Below are positions 7,396 to 14,205 of a DNA stretch of 16,817 bases, one piece after another. The translations under genes were made by a program, and so were the position numbers. Origin of the DNA: Clostridia bacterium (GTDB taxonomy: Bacteria > Bacillota > Clostridia > TANB77 > UBA1234); the NCBI GenBank assembly GCA_900753975.1, contig CAAEBC010000010.1, forward strand, positions 1 to 16,817. Reading direction: 5' to 3'. The notes below the pieces were generated by a model. It worked only from the letters and a program-made list of their open reading frames with translations. It was not told the origin of the DNA and ran no database searches. Position 1 is the stretch's first letter, and the number at the start of each line of letters is the position of its first letter.

Positions 7396-8226
7396 TTACT
7401 CATATAAAGATTTTAAAAGAGCAATCTCTTTTTCATATCCATCAAGTTCATTTGGAGTCTCTAAATAAAAAGGCAAATCTCTTAATTTAGGATGATTAAT
7501 TATTCTTTTAAAAGCCTCAATTCCAATACTTCCTTCGCCTATTTTCTCATGTCTATCTTTATGACTTTCAAAAGGATTTTTGCTATCATTTATATGAATT
7601 GCTTTAAGCCTATCTAGTCCAATAACTTTATCAAATTCATCCAAAACTTTGTCTAAATTATTTACAATATCATACCCTGCATCATAAACATGACACGTAT
7701 CTAAGCAAACACCCAATTTTTCTTTTAGTTCAACTCCATCTACAATTCTCTTTAACTCCTCAAAACTTCTTCCAACTTCGCTACCTTTTCCAGCCATAGT
7801 TTCAAGTAATACAGTAGTTGACTGCTCTTTCCAAAGTATTTCATTTAAGGCTTCTATAATAAGCCTTATTCCTTCATCTGTGCCTTGTCCAACATGACTT
7901 CCAGGATGAAAATTATACATATTGCCAGGTACAAACTCAAGTTTTTCTAAATCATCCTTCATCGTATCCTTGCCAAATTTTCTAATTCCTTCATCTGCTG
8001 AACACACGTTTATCGTGTATGGAGCATGTGCTAAAATTTTTGCAAAGCCATTTTCTTTGCTAATATTTAAAAAACTTTCTACATCTTTAGGGTCAACTTC
8101 TTTGGCTTTTCCACCACGAGGATTTCTAGTAAAAAACTGAAATGTATTTCCGCCAATGCTAATAGCTTCTTTAGCCATGTGTGTGTACCCTTTTGAAGCA
8201 GATAAATGACATCCTATATTTAACAT
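7396..8226 (-). CDS. nfo: Endonuclease IV (AP endonuclease)
   Basis: Endonuclease IV cuts DNA 5' of abasic sites and trims damaged 3' ends in base-excision repair. The 276-residue protein is a full-length AP-endonuclease family 2 TIM barrel. All nine residues expected for the trinuclear zinc centre can be placed by motif: H67 (LAHAPY), H107 (NFHPGSH), E142 (LLETMAGKG), D176 and H179 (CLDTCHVYDAGYD), H211 (IHINDSK), D224 and H226 (HKDRHEKIGEG) and E256 (YLETPN). The ATG at 8224-8226 follows AGGAGG by 6 nt. It starts 10 bp after the TSCPD gene ends, so the two are co-transcribed, with trmFO next. No export signal is visible. Confidence 0.97.
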   Translation of the reverse strand: MLNIGCHLSASKGYTHMAKEAISIGGNTFQFFTRNPRGGKAKEVDPKDVESFLNISKENGFAKILAHAPYTINVCSADEGIRKFGKDTMKDDLEKLEFVPGNMYNFHPGSHVGQGTDEGIRLIIEALNEILWKEQSTTVLLETMAGKGSEVGRSFEELKRIVDGVELKEKLGVCLDTCHVYDAGYDIVNNLDKVLDEFDKVIGLDRLKAIHINDSKNPFESHKDRHEKIGEGSIGIEAFKRIINHPKLRDLPFYLETPNELDGYEKEIALLKSLYE

Positions 8227-8236
8227 ACTTTTCCTC

Positions 8237-8479
8237 CTATTTTACTTCTTCTAAAGCTCTTGCTAACTGATCTCCACATGAAGTATCTTTATATCCACAT
8301 TTTATTCCCTTTAAAATGCTAATAACCTTGTCCTTAGGTTGTCCTTCTACCAAAGCTGCAATAGCTTTTAGATTACCATTACAACCTCCTGTAAATCTAA
8401 CATTTCTGACAATCCCATCTTCTACATCAAATTCAATTTGACTAGAACAAGTACCATGTGTTTTATATTTATAATTCAT
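8237..8479 (-). CDS. TSCPD domain protein (TIGR03905-like)
   Basis: This 80-residue protein matches the small stand-alone TSCPD family (TIGR03905), whose molecular role is not established. Family features are the N-terminal THGTCSSQIEFDVEDG, then VRFTGGCNGNLKAIAALVEG, and IKCGYKDTSCGDQLARAL near the C terminus. The TSCGDQL is the motif behind the domain name. The cysteines C11, C33, C61 and C68 suggest metal or redox chemistry, but that is inference. A related domain occurs at the C terminus of some class II ribonucleotide reductases. The ATG follows AAAGGGG by 7 nt. It is the promoter-proximal gene of the nfo-trmFO operon and is divergent from the PQQ-type gene. Confidence 0.88.
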   Translation of the reverse strand: MNYKYKTHGTCSSQIEFDVEDGIVRNVRFTGGCNGNLKAIAALVEGQPKDKVISILKGIKCGYKDTSCGDQLARALEEVK

Positions 8480-8521
8480 AAAAATTCCCCTTTCTACAAC
8501 TATTATTCCATCAATAGCCCT

Positions 8522-8530
8522 ATTATATCA
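8522..8530 (-). promoter_or_regulatory. Extended -10 promoter for the TSCPD-nfo-trmFO operon
   Basis: On the minus strand TGATATAAT forms a consensus -10 box with a TG extension, about 40 bp before the TSCPD start codon. The -35 region is only a T-run, as tolerated at extended -10 promoters. Confidence 0.6.
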
Positions 8531-8598
8531 GATTATTTTAGCAAAAAAAAGATTGTAATAGAGGTTTATTTGAAAATCAATAATATTTTTGTCAAATG

Positions 8599-8627
8599 TT
8601 GATATTATATAGCAAATCATGTATTAT
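8599..8627 (+). promoter_or_regulatory. Sigma-A promoter for the PQQ-type propeller gene
   Basis: TTGATA (8599-8604) and TATTAT (8622-8627) are separated by exactly 17 nt. Transcription starting near 8634 would give a short leader to the ATG at 8661, which is preceded by GAAAGGAAGT. This supports 8661 as the original start of the gene, rather than the in-frame GTG at 8758. Confidence 0.7.
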
Positions 8628-8660
8628 AATTATTGATATGTAAATTGAAAGGAAGTACTT

Positions 8661-8810
8661 ATGAAAAAGAAATTTATAATTTTGGTAATTTCATTTATGA
8701 TATTATTAACAGTTGTCTTAGAGTTACCAAAAATTGAATCAAATTTAAACCATACAAGTGGCGAAACATCAAACGTCACAAATGTTGTCCGGCCCTTCCA
8801 TAAACAATAA
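8661..8810 (+). pseudogene. Out-of-frame signal-peptide fragment of the PQQ-type propeller gene
   Basis: An ATG at 8661 with a good ribosome binding site (GAAAGGAAG) opens a 49-codon frame. It encodes MKKKFIILVISFMILLTVVL, a typical signal peptide or membrane anchor, followed by a Ser/Thr/Asn-rich stretch, and stops at 8808-8810. The propeller frame lacks both an export signal and a ribosome binding site at its first GTG. Removing one base around the CC at 8789-8790 would join the frames through VVGPSINNN and give one protein of about 553 residues. I read this as the true N terminus cut off by a +1 frameshift, either real or a sequence error. Confidence 0.75.
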
Positions 8811-10323
8811 CTCTACTGCAACTACGAACTATGCCTCAAACGAAAAAAAAGAAAAAATAGTTATTACAGAAATTCCAGAACTACTAAAGAACTTTAGATA
8901 CCAAGTAAAAACACAATCAGGCGAAAAATATAGTGGTGATATCTGCTTACCTGAACCTAACAAATACAATAAAGTTAAAGGTATCACAACTTTTAGAGGA
9001 AATAATTACAGAGATACTGCAGCCTATGGCTTTGTAAACGTAAGTGAAAATAAACTTGCAAAGGTTTGGACAAATGTAATTGGACAAACAGATAATTGGA
9101 CAGGAGTTGGCTGGAATGGTCAGCCATCAATTGTTGAATGGGATAAAAACGTAAGAAAACAAATGAATCTTTATGATGAATTTAAAGAAAAAGAAAATTT
9201 TGTTGAAGTAATATACGGAGCTCTTGACAGTTATGTACATTTCTATGATTTAGAAACAGGACACCCATCACGTGATCCTATAAAAGTTGAAAGTTCAATC
9301 AAAGGTAGTATAACCATCGACCCTAGAGGCTATCCTCTACTTTATGTTGGTCAAGGCATAAATCAAGTAAGTGGTGAAGCTGTAAGATTTGGTTATCATA
9401 TCTTTAGTCTTATAGATGGCAAAGAACTATACTTTATAAACGGTAGAGATAAATTTGCTTACATCGGTTGGGGTGCTTTCGATGGGAATCCTTTAATCGA
9501 TTCAAAAAATGATACCATGATTTTACCAGGAGAAAACGGACTTGTTTATGTTACAAAATTAAACACAAATTATGATACTGTAAATGGAAAAATCACCATC
9601 AATCCTAACGTTACAAGATACCGTTACACAAAAAACGGCTATGCTGGTGGAATGGAAAATTCTATAGCAATATATAATAACTATGCTTTCTTTTTAAACA
9701 ACAACGGTGTACTACAAGCACTTGATTTAAGCACACTTTCACCGCTTTGGTCGTACAACATGGAAGACGACTGTGATGCAACACTTGGCTTAGAAGAAGA
9801 AAACAACACAATAATGCTATATGCAGCTTGCGAGGTAGATAAAAGAGGAACAGTAGCTCCTGCTTTTGCCAAAAAAATAGATGGTAAAACAGGTCAAGTA
9901 ATTTGGGAGTACTCTTGCATTTGTCAATATGATGCAAACGTAAACGGTGGTGCTCTTTCGTCACCAATAATAGGGAAAAATGATATATCAAACTTAGTAA
10001 TATTTAATTTTTCAAAAACAACAAATTTAAAAACCGGAAAAATGGTTGCCTTAGACAAAGCAAACGGAAACGTAGTTTGGGAAAAAGACTTAAACTTCTA
10101 CTCTTGGAGTTCTCCAGTTGCTTGTTATACTAAAGAAGGAAAATCTTACATTATATTTGGAGATTCAAACGGACAACTACATTTGATAGACGGTAAAACA
10201 GGCGAAACATTATACGTACTTCAAACGGGTGGTGGAAACATGGAAGGTTCCCCAGCAATTTATAACAACCAAATCATTATCGGAACAAGAGGAAAACGAA
10301 TTTATCGAGTAGACATTCATTAA
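8758..10323 (+). CDS. PQQ-like beta-propeller repeat protein (frameshifted N terminus)
   Basis: This is the body of a secreted or membrane-anchored beta-propeller protein of 521 residues in this frame. PQQ-type blade motifs, with the D-x-x-T/N-G-x-x-x-W pattern, are clearest in the C-terminal half: DLSTLSPLWSY (323-333), DGKTGQVIWEY (375-385), DKANGNVVWEK (433-443) and DGKTGETLYVL (478-488). Upstream segments such as HFYDLETGHPSRDP (161-174) look like further blades. Such propellers act as binding or scaffold domains; no ligand is predictable, and PQQ binding should not be assumed. The first possible start, GTG 8758, has no ribosome binding site. The signal peptide lies just upstream in another frame. 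Residues 15-33 are an Asn/Ser/Thr/Lys linker. It is the only plus-strand gene in the window. Confidence 0.8.
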   Translation: MAKHQTSQMLSGPSINNNSTATTNYASNEKKEKIVITEIPELLKNFRYQVKTQSGEKYSGDICLPEPNKYNKVKGITTFRGNNYRDTAAYGFVNVSENKLAKVWTNVIGQTDNWTGVGWNGQPSIVEWDKNVRKQMNLYDEFKEKENFVEVIYGALDSYVHFYDLETGHPSRDPIKVESSIKGSITIDPRGYPLLYVGQGINQVSGEAVRFGYHIFSLIDGKELYFINGRDKFAYIGWGAFDGNPLIDSKNDTMILPGENGLVYVTKLNTNYDTVNGKITINPNVTRYRYTKNGYAGGMENSIAIYNNYAFFLNNNGVLQALDLSTLSPLWSYNMEDDCDATLGLEEENNTIMLYAACEVDKRGTVAPAFAKKIDGKTGQVIWEYSCICQYDANVNGGALSSPIIGKNDISNLVIFNFSKTTNLKTGKMVALDKANGNVVWEKDLNFYSWSSPVACYTKEGKSYIIFGDSNGQLHLIDGKTGETLYVLQTGGGNMEGSPAIYNNQIIIGTRGKRIYRVDIH

Positions 10324-10492
10324 AAAATTTGTGACAGAAAAGGGATAAGAGACGTAGGATTGATAAAACTTTTAGTAGCGTTTTTTTGTCAAGGTGGAGA
10401 TTGCGAAGCAATACTACCTTGACAAAACTTAGCGAATAAAAGTATTATCAATCCTACGTCTCTTATCCCTTTTCTGTCACAAATTTTTTAAT
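10319..10492. repeat. Complete copy C of the palindromic element inside a 174-bp palindrome, probable bidirectional terminator
   Basis: The 90-bp element occupies 10361-10450. The perfect complementarity does not stop at its ends: 10319-10366 and 10445-10492 form a 48-bp perfect inverted repeat, so 42 bp on each side lie outside the element. The outer arms begin at the stop codon of the propeller gene and end 8 bp from the stop of the convergent DUF402 gene. They carry an A6 tract on the left and a T6 tract on the right, so a transcript from either strand ends in a stem followed by U-rich sequence. I infer that this terminates both genes. Confidence 0.85.
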
Positions 10493-10500
10493 CTTCATAT

Positions 10501-10965
10501 CTAAATTTTAAAATCTTTCCCAAAACTATTTCCAAACTCGCCTTTCTTTATCACGTCCAAAAGCGAATTCAATTTATCTAATGCCTCTTCTTTAACTTCA
10601 AGCGATATAAGATTTTCTTTTAAAGCTTCATCTAATTCTTCTAAATCAAGAACTTCATAATGCCCATCTGGATATACAACAACATCTACAAGTAAATCAG
10701 TAACAATATATTTATCTTCCTTTTTAATATATTCATGTTTTATAATATCACAATACCAATGTTTAAAATTTCCAGATTTATCAAATATTTTACTTATTTT
10801 AATTCCTTTATCAAAATAAATGCAAGACATTCCACTGCCAATATCCGGTCTTGGTTTTATCGGGAGCCATCTGGTAATAAGTTTTTTATCATCTCTAAAA
10901 ACGACTTCATCACCAGATATATCTATAATTTCATTTGGAATAAATCTCTTTCTAAATATTTTCAA
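10501..10965 (-). CDS. DUF402 family protein
   Basis: This 154-residue cytosolic protein has the DUF402 core: HWYCDIIKHEY (69-79), then YIVTDLLVDVVVYPDGHYEVLDLEELDEAL (86-115), with acidic residues D73, D90, D94, D107 and E109/E110 in the usual metal-binding pattern. Characterised relatives include nucleoside tri- and diphosphatases and FomD-like hydrolases, so a phosphohydrolase activity is plausible but unproven. The C terminus adds a helical tail. The start is TTG (10963-10965), which lies 7 nt after AGGAGGGAG; no ATG in this frame fits that ribosome binding site. It follows the GltD-like gene by 27 bp and is probably co-transcribed. Its 3' end faces the propeller gene across the large palindrome. 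Confidence 0.85.
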   Translation of the reverse strand: MKIFRKRFIPNEIIDISGDEVVFRDDKKLITRWLPIKPRPDIGSGMSCIYFDKGIKISKIFDKSGNFKHWYCDIIKHEYIKKEDKYIVTDLLVDVVVYPDGHYEVLDLEELDEALKENLISLEVKEEALDKLNSLLDVIKKGEFGNSFGKDFKI

Positions 10966-10992
10966 AAAACTCCCTCCTGTTTTGGCTAAAAT

Positions 10993-12180
10993 TTATAAAC
11001 TACGTAACTCTTTATTTATACCATTTGCAGCTATAGTTGCAGACTTTATTGCCATGCATACTGTTGCACGTCTTTCAACTAAATCGCCACCTGCAAAAAG
11101 TCCTGTCAAACTCGTTTCTCCGTTTTCATCAACTTTTATTAAACTTTCATCTGTCAATTCTATTTCATCACTTATTTTTTCAAAATCCGGAAGTGAACCA
11201 ATTGCCATAACTATAGTATCTGCAAGAATTGTGTCTCCATCACTACAAATTACTCCATCAACATTGCCATTACTTCCAACTATTTCTGAAGGTACACTTT
11301 CAAATTTAAATTTAATTCCTTCTTTTTCTGCTGCTTCAACTTCTAATTTATTAGCTTTCATCATGATTTTTGTTTTTCTATATACATCAGTAACTTCTTT
11401 TGCTCCTTTTAATTTAGCCATTCTAGCAACATCCATAGCAACATTTCCACCACCAACAACTAAAACTCTTTCAAAATTTATGTTGTCAATATTTTTCAAA
11501 AAATCATTTGCACCATAAACACCTTTTAATTCACTTCCAGGTATGTTTAAAAGTTTTGGCATATCATTTCCAATTCCAAGAAAAGCTGCTTTGAAATCAT
11601 CATTTGCCAAGTCTTCTAATGTAAAATCTTCGCCAAACGTTTGATTTGTGTTTACTTTTATTCCATAACTTAAAATATTCTCTACAACACTATCAACAAT
11701 TTTATTTGGAAGTCTATATTCTGGGATACCATATCTTAAAATACCACCAAGTTCGTTTTCTCTTTCAAAAATTGTAACATCATATCCCATTCTTCTAAGT
11801 TCAATCGCACAAGTAAGACCAGCTGGTCCCGAGCCAATAATTGCAACTTTTTCATACGTTATTGGCATCATATCTTCTTTGCAATTTTTCAATCCCCAGT
11901 CTGAAACATATTTTTCAATCTCGCCAATATCAACAGGAGTTGAAGCGATTCCCCTTACACAAGAACCTTCACATTGTTGTTCTTGTGGGCACACTCTGCT
12001 ACATACACTACCTAAATAACTTTTCTTTATAATTTCTCTATACGCAGATTCCAAATCATCTTTTTTTACAAAATCTATAATCTTTGGTATCTCTAATTTT
12101 ATAGGACAAGCCTCTTTACATTGTGGATTTGAACAACCATAACAACGATCAGCTGCTGCATCAATATCCTTTGGAACCAT
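10993..12180 (-). CDS. GltD/NfnB-like FAD-dependent pyridine nucleotide oxidoreductase
   Basis: This 395-residue flavoprotein resembles the small subunit of glutamate synthase and NfnB. It probably passes electrons between NAD(P)H, FAD and iron-sulfur clusters. The N terminus has eight cysteines in two groups (C13, C16, C21, C25 and C60, C64, C70, C74), as in the two [4Fe-4S] sites of the family. An FAD Rossmann motif follows (GSGPAG, 116-121), then GGILRYGIPEYRLP (145-158), the nucleotide motif GGGNVAMDVAR (243-253), and FAGGD (362-366). The loop after the second motif reads YRKTKIMMKANKLEVEAA rather than the usual RR...MPA, so NADPH preference is uncertain. No large glutamate synthase subunit or NfnA is nearby. 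The frame opens at GTG 12189, but the ribosome binding site AAAGAGG fits the ATG at 12178-12180. It lies downstream of hydCBA but has its own promoter. Confidence 0.88.
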   Translation of the reverse strand: MVPKDIDAAADRCYGCSNPQCKEACPIKLEIPKIIDFVKKDDLESAYREIIKKSYLGSVCSRVCPQEQQCEGSCVRGIASTPVDIGEIEKYVSDWGLKNCKEDMMPITYEKVAIIGSGPAGLTCAIELRRMGYDVTIFERENELGGILRYGIPEYRLPNKIVDSVVENILSYGIKVNTNQTFGEDFTLEDLANDDFKAAFLGIGNDMPKLLNIPGSELKGVYGANDFLKNIDNINFERVLVVGGGNVAMDVARMAKLKGAKEVTDVYRKTKIMMKANKLEVEAAEKEGIKFKFESVPSEIVGSNGNVDGVICSDGDTILADTIVMAIGSLPDFEKISDEIELTDESLIKVDENGETSLTGLFAGGDLVERRATVCMAIKSATIAANGINKELRSL

Positions 12181-12231
12181 AATTAGCACCTCTTTTTCTA
12201 CATTTAATTTGAGCTAAAATTTACTAAACTC

Positions 12232-12260
12232 ATTATATAGTATTTAAAAATATAACGCAA
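12232..12260 (-). promoter_or_regulatory. Promoter for the GltD-like gene
   Basis: On the minus strand TTGCGT (12255-12260) and a perfect TATAAT (12232-12237) are 17 nt apart. This gives a leader of about 45 nt. With the strong hairpin after hydA, it separates this gene from the hydrogenase operon. Confidence 0.65.
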
Positions 12261-12261
12261 G

Positions 12262-12411
12262 AAAAAAACGAGAAAAGGGGACGGCTAGAAAAGGAAACGA
12301 AGGAAAACGCGAGAAAAAGGGACGGAGGAAAATTCTCACTTTTGAGAAAAAGGGACGGACCTTCCAAATATTGAGGTCCGTCCCTTTTTCTCGCCTTTTC
12401 TCGTTTTTCTT
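12262..12411. repeat. REP-like GGGACGG repeat cluster after hydA
   Basis: The hydA-gltD-like gap holds three direct copies of a GAGAAAA(A/G)GGGACGG unit (12270-12284, 12311-12325, 12344-12358) and one inverted copy (12378-12392). An outer pair (AACGAGAAAAGG near 12267 and CCTTTTCTCGTT at 12394-12405) encloses the cluster. Similar GGGACGG palindromes are scattered in clostridial genomes, in some cases with REP-associated tyrosine (Y1) transposases. I cite that from general knowledge; no transposase gene is present here. Confidence 0.75.
12344..12392. terminator. Strong hairpin downstream of hydA, probable terminator
   Basis: GAGAAAAAGGGACGGACCT (12344-12362) and its exact complement (12374-12392) form a perfect 19-bp stem with an 11-nt loop. 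The arm nearest hydA starts 17 bp after the stop codon. A T5 tract lies inside the stem on either strand rather than after it, so termination is likely but not textbook. Confidence 0.65.
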
Positions 12412-14191
12412 ACTCTTCGAAATATTTTCTTTCATGATACGTCGTATGAAGAAGTTCGTGTGCTTTGTGGCTACCTGGCTTTTCTAAATATTCTGCATAT
12501 AACTTTTTGATTGCAGGATTTTCGTGAGATTTTCTGATTGGTAATTCTTTGTCTGCTTTATATAAAGCTTCTTTTCTTAGCTTTGGAATATCTACCATAG
12601 CACGTGTTTTTGAATCGTGTATTGGCTGTCCTCCACCATTTACGCATCCTCCTGGACATGCCATAATTTCAACAAATTGATATGGTGCTTTTCCATCACG
12701 AATCATATCCATTATTTTTCCAGCATTTCCAAGTCCGTTTGCTATAGCAACTTTTACATCCATATCACCAATTTTAACAGTTGCTTCTTTTATACCATTT
12801 AGTTTTCCTCTAACATCTTCAAACTCTATCTTTTCTAATTCTTTTCCAGTCATTACTTCTGAAACAGTACGAAGTGCTGCTTCCATGACTCCACCTGTAG
12901 TTCCGAAAATAACTCCTGCACCAGTTGCCTCACCCATAGGATCATCAAATGTTTCATCTTTCAAATCTTTTATGTCTATTCCTGCTTCTTTCATCATCCT
13001 TGCTGCTTCTCTTGTTGTAAGCACCGCATCAACATCAGCTCTTCCATTAACCTTCATTTCTTCGCGTTTTGATTCTGCTTTTTTAGCAACACAAGGCATT
13101 ACTGAAACGACGAATATGTTATCTGGATTTATTCCTACTTTTTCTGCAAAGTATGATTTTAAAATTGCACCAAACATCTGATGAGGTGATTTTGCAGAAG
13201 ACAAATGATTTAATAAATCCGGATAATTACTTTCTGCATATCTTACCCAACCTGGACTACAAGAAGTAATCATTGGTAAAACTCCACCATTTTTTATTCT
13301 CTCTATTAGCTCTGTTCCCTCTTCCATAATAGTAAGATCTGCTCCCGTATTGGTATCAAATACTTTGTTAAATCCTAGTTTTTTAAGACCTGCAACCATT
13401 TTACCAGTTGCCAAAGTTCCTATAGGCATTCCAAATTCTTCACCTATTGCTGCTCTAACTGCTGGTGCAGTTTGGACTATAACATATTTATCAGGATTTG
13501 CTAAAGCTTCCCAAACCTCTTTTGTTGAATCTTTTTCTACTAAAGCACCTGTTGGACAAGCATTGATACATTGTCCACATAAGCTACAAGGAACATCATT
13601 TAACGACTTATCACAAGAAGTACTAATCTTAGCTTTAAATCCTCTATTCATCGTGTCAATTGCTCCAACATTTTGAACCTTTTTACAAACAGCAACGCAC
13701 CTTTTGCAAAGAATACATTTACTAGTGTCTCTTACTATTGATGGAGAAAAATCATCTATACATCTTGGTGTCATATCTCCTTCAAATTCAATATTATTTA
13801 TATTTAATTTTTGCGCTAAAGTTTGTAATTCGCAATTTCCGCTTCTAACACAAGTTAAACACTCTCTTCTATGATTTGAAAGTAGTAACTCCAAAGTTAC
13901 TTTTCTTGCATCTCTAATAGCAGGTGTAGAAGTTCTAACAACCATACCATCGCTAACTGGCATAACACAAGACGTAACAAATCCTCTTGCTCCTTCAACT
14001 TCAACAATACACATTCTACAAGCACCAATTTCATTTATTTCTTTTAAATGACATAGTGTTGGAATGTCTGCGCCAACTTCTCTTGCAGCATCTAATACTG
14101 TATATGTTTTAGGAACATATATCTCATTTCCGTCAATCGTAATTTTTATAGGACGTTCTTCTGAATACACTTTATTATTTACATTTTCCAT
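12410..14191 (-). CDS. hydA: NADH-linked [FeFe] hydrogenase, catalytic subunit
   Basis: This 593-residue catalytic subunit of a cytoplasmic multimeric [FeFe] hydrogenase reduces protons to H2 or oxidises H2. In order it carries a plant-type [2Fe-2S] domain (C47, C58, C61, C75), a His-Cys3 [4Fe-4S] site (H107, C111, C114, C120), and two ferredoxin-type [4Fe-4S] motifs (C159/162/165/169 and C202/205/208/212). The H-domain follows, with all three signatures: TSCSPGWVRY (C311), MPCVAKKAES (C367) and MACPGGCVNGGGQP (C512, C516). The small-subunit-like tail (KSHENPAIKKLYAEYLEKPGSHKAHELLHT) is complete. It lacks the extra C-terminal [2Fe-2S] domain of the Thermotoga enzyme. The ATG follows AGGAGG. 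It sits 14 bp after hydB, in the order hydC-hydB-hydA, as in electron-bifurcating or NADH-dependent enzymes. No maturase genes are in the window. Confidence 0.97.
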   Translation of the reverse strand: MENVNNKVYSEERPIKITIDGNEIYVPKTYTVLDAAREVGADIPTLCHLKEINEIGACRMCIVEVEGARGFVTSCVMPVSDGMVVRTSTPAIRDARKVTLELLLSNHRRECLTCVRSGNCELQTLAQKLNINNIEFEGDMTPRCIDDFSPSIVRDTSKCILCKRCVAVCKKVQNVGAIDTMNRGFKAKISTSCDKSLNDVPCSLCGQCINACPTGALVEKDSTKEVWEALANPDKYVIVQTAPAVRAAIGEEFGMPIGTLATGKMVAGLKKLGFNKVFDTNTGADLTIMEEGTELIERIKNGGVLPMITSCSPGWVRYAESNYPDLLNHLSSAKSPHQMFGAILKSYFAEKVGINPDNIFVVSVMPCVAKKAESKREEMKVNGRADVDAVLTTREAARMMKEAGIDIKDLKDETFDDPMGEATGAGVIFGTTGGVMEAALRTVSEVMTGKELEKIEFEDVRGKLNGIKEATVKIGDMDVKVAIANGLGNAGKIMDMIRDGKAPYQFVEIMACPGGCVNGGGQPIHDSKTRAMVDIPKLRKEALYKADKELPIRKSHENPAIKKLYAEYLEKPGSHKAHELLHTTYHERKYFEE

Positions 14192-14205
14192 ATTTTTAGC
14201 ACCTC

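Noticed and set aside
10361..10450. The 90-bp palindrome as an integron attC site.
   Set aside because: No GTTRRRY core site, no integrase, and the intervening genes are long housekeeping operons rather than single cassettes.
10361..10450. The 90-bp element on its own as a simple Rho-independent terminator.
   Set aside because: The central hairpin is preceded by T7 and followed by A-rich sequence on the plus strand, and followed by A7 on the minus strand, the opposite of a terminator. Only the outer arms of copy C give a stem followed by T.
10820..11518. A long plus-strand open frame of 232 codons.
   Set aside because: It is antisense to the well-supported DUF402 and GltD-like genes, has no ribosome binding site, and its product is the Ser/Ile/Pro-rich type produced by shadows of AT-rich genes.
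10993..12180. The GltD-like gene as a true glutamate synthase small subunit.
   Set aside because: No large subunit is adjacent, the protein is shorter than usual GltD, and the nucleotide-binding loop deviates. I keep a generic oxidoreductase name.
12244..12435. A 63-codon minus-strand frame between hydA and the GltD-like gene.
   Set aside because: It lies across the GGGACGG repeat array and overlaps the end of hydA. Its product is a low-complexity artefact of the repeats.
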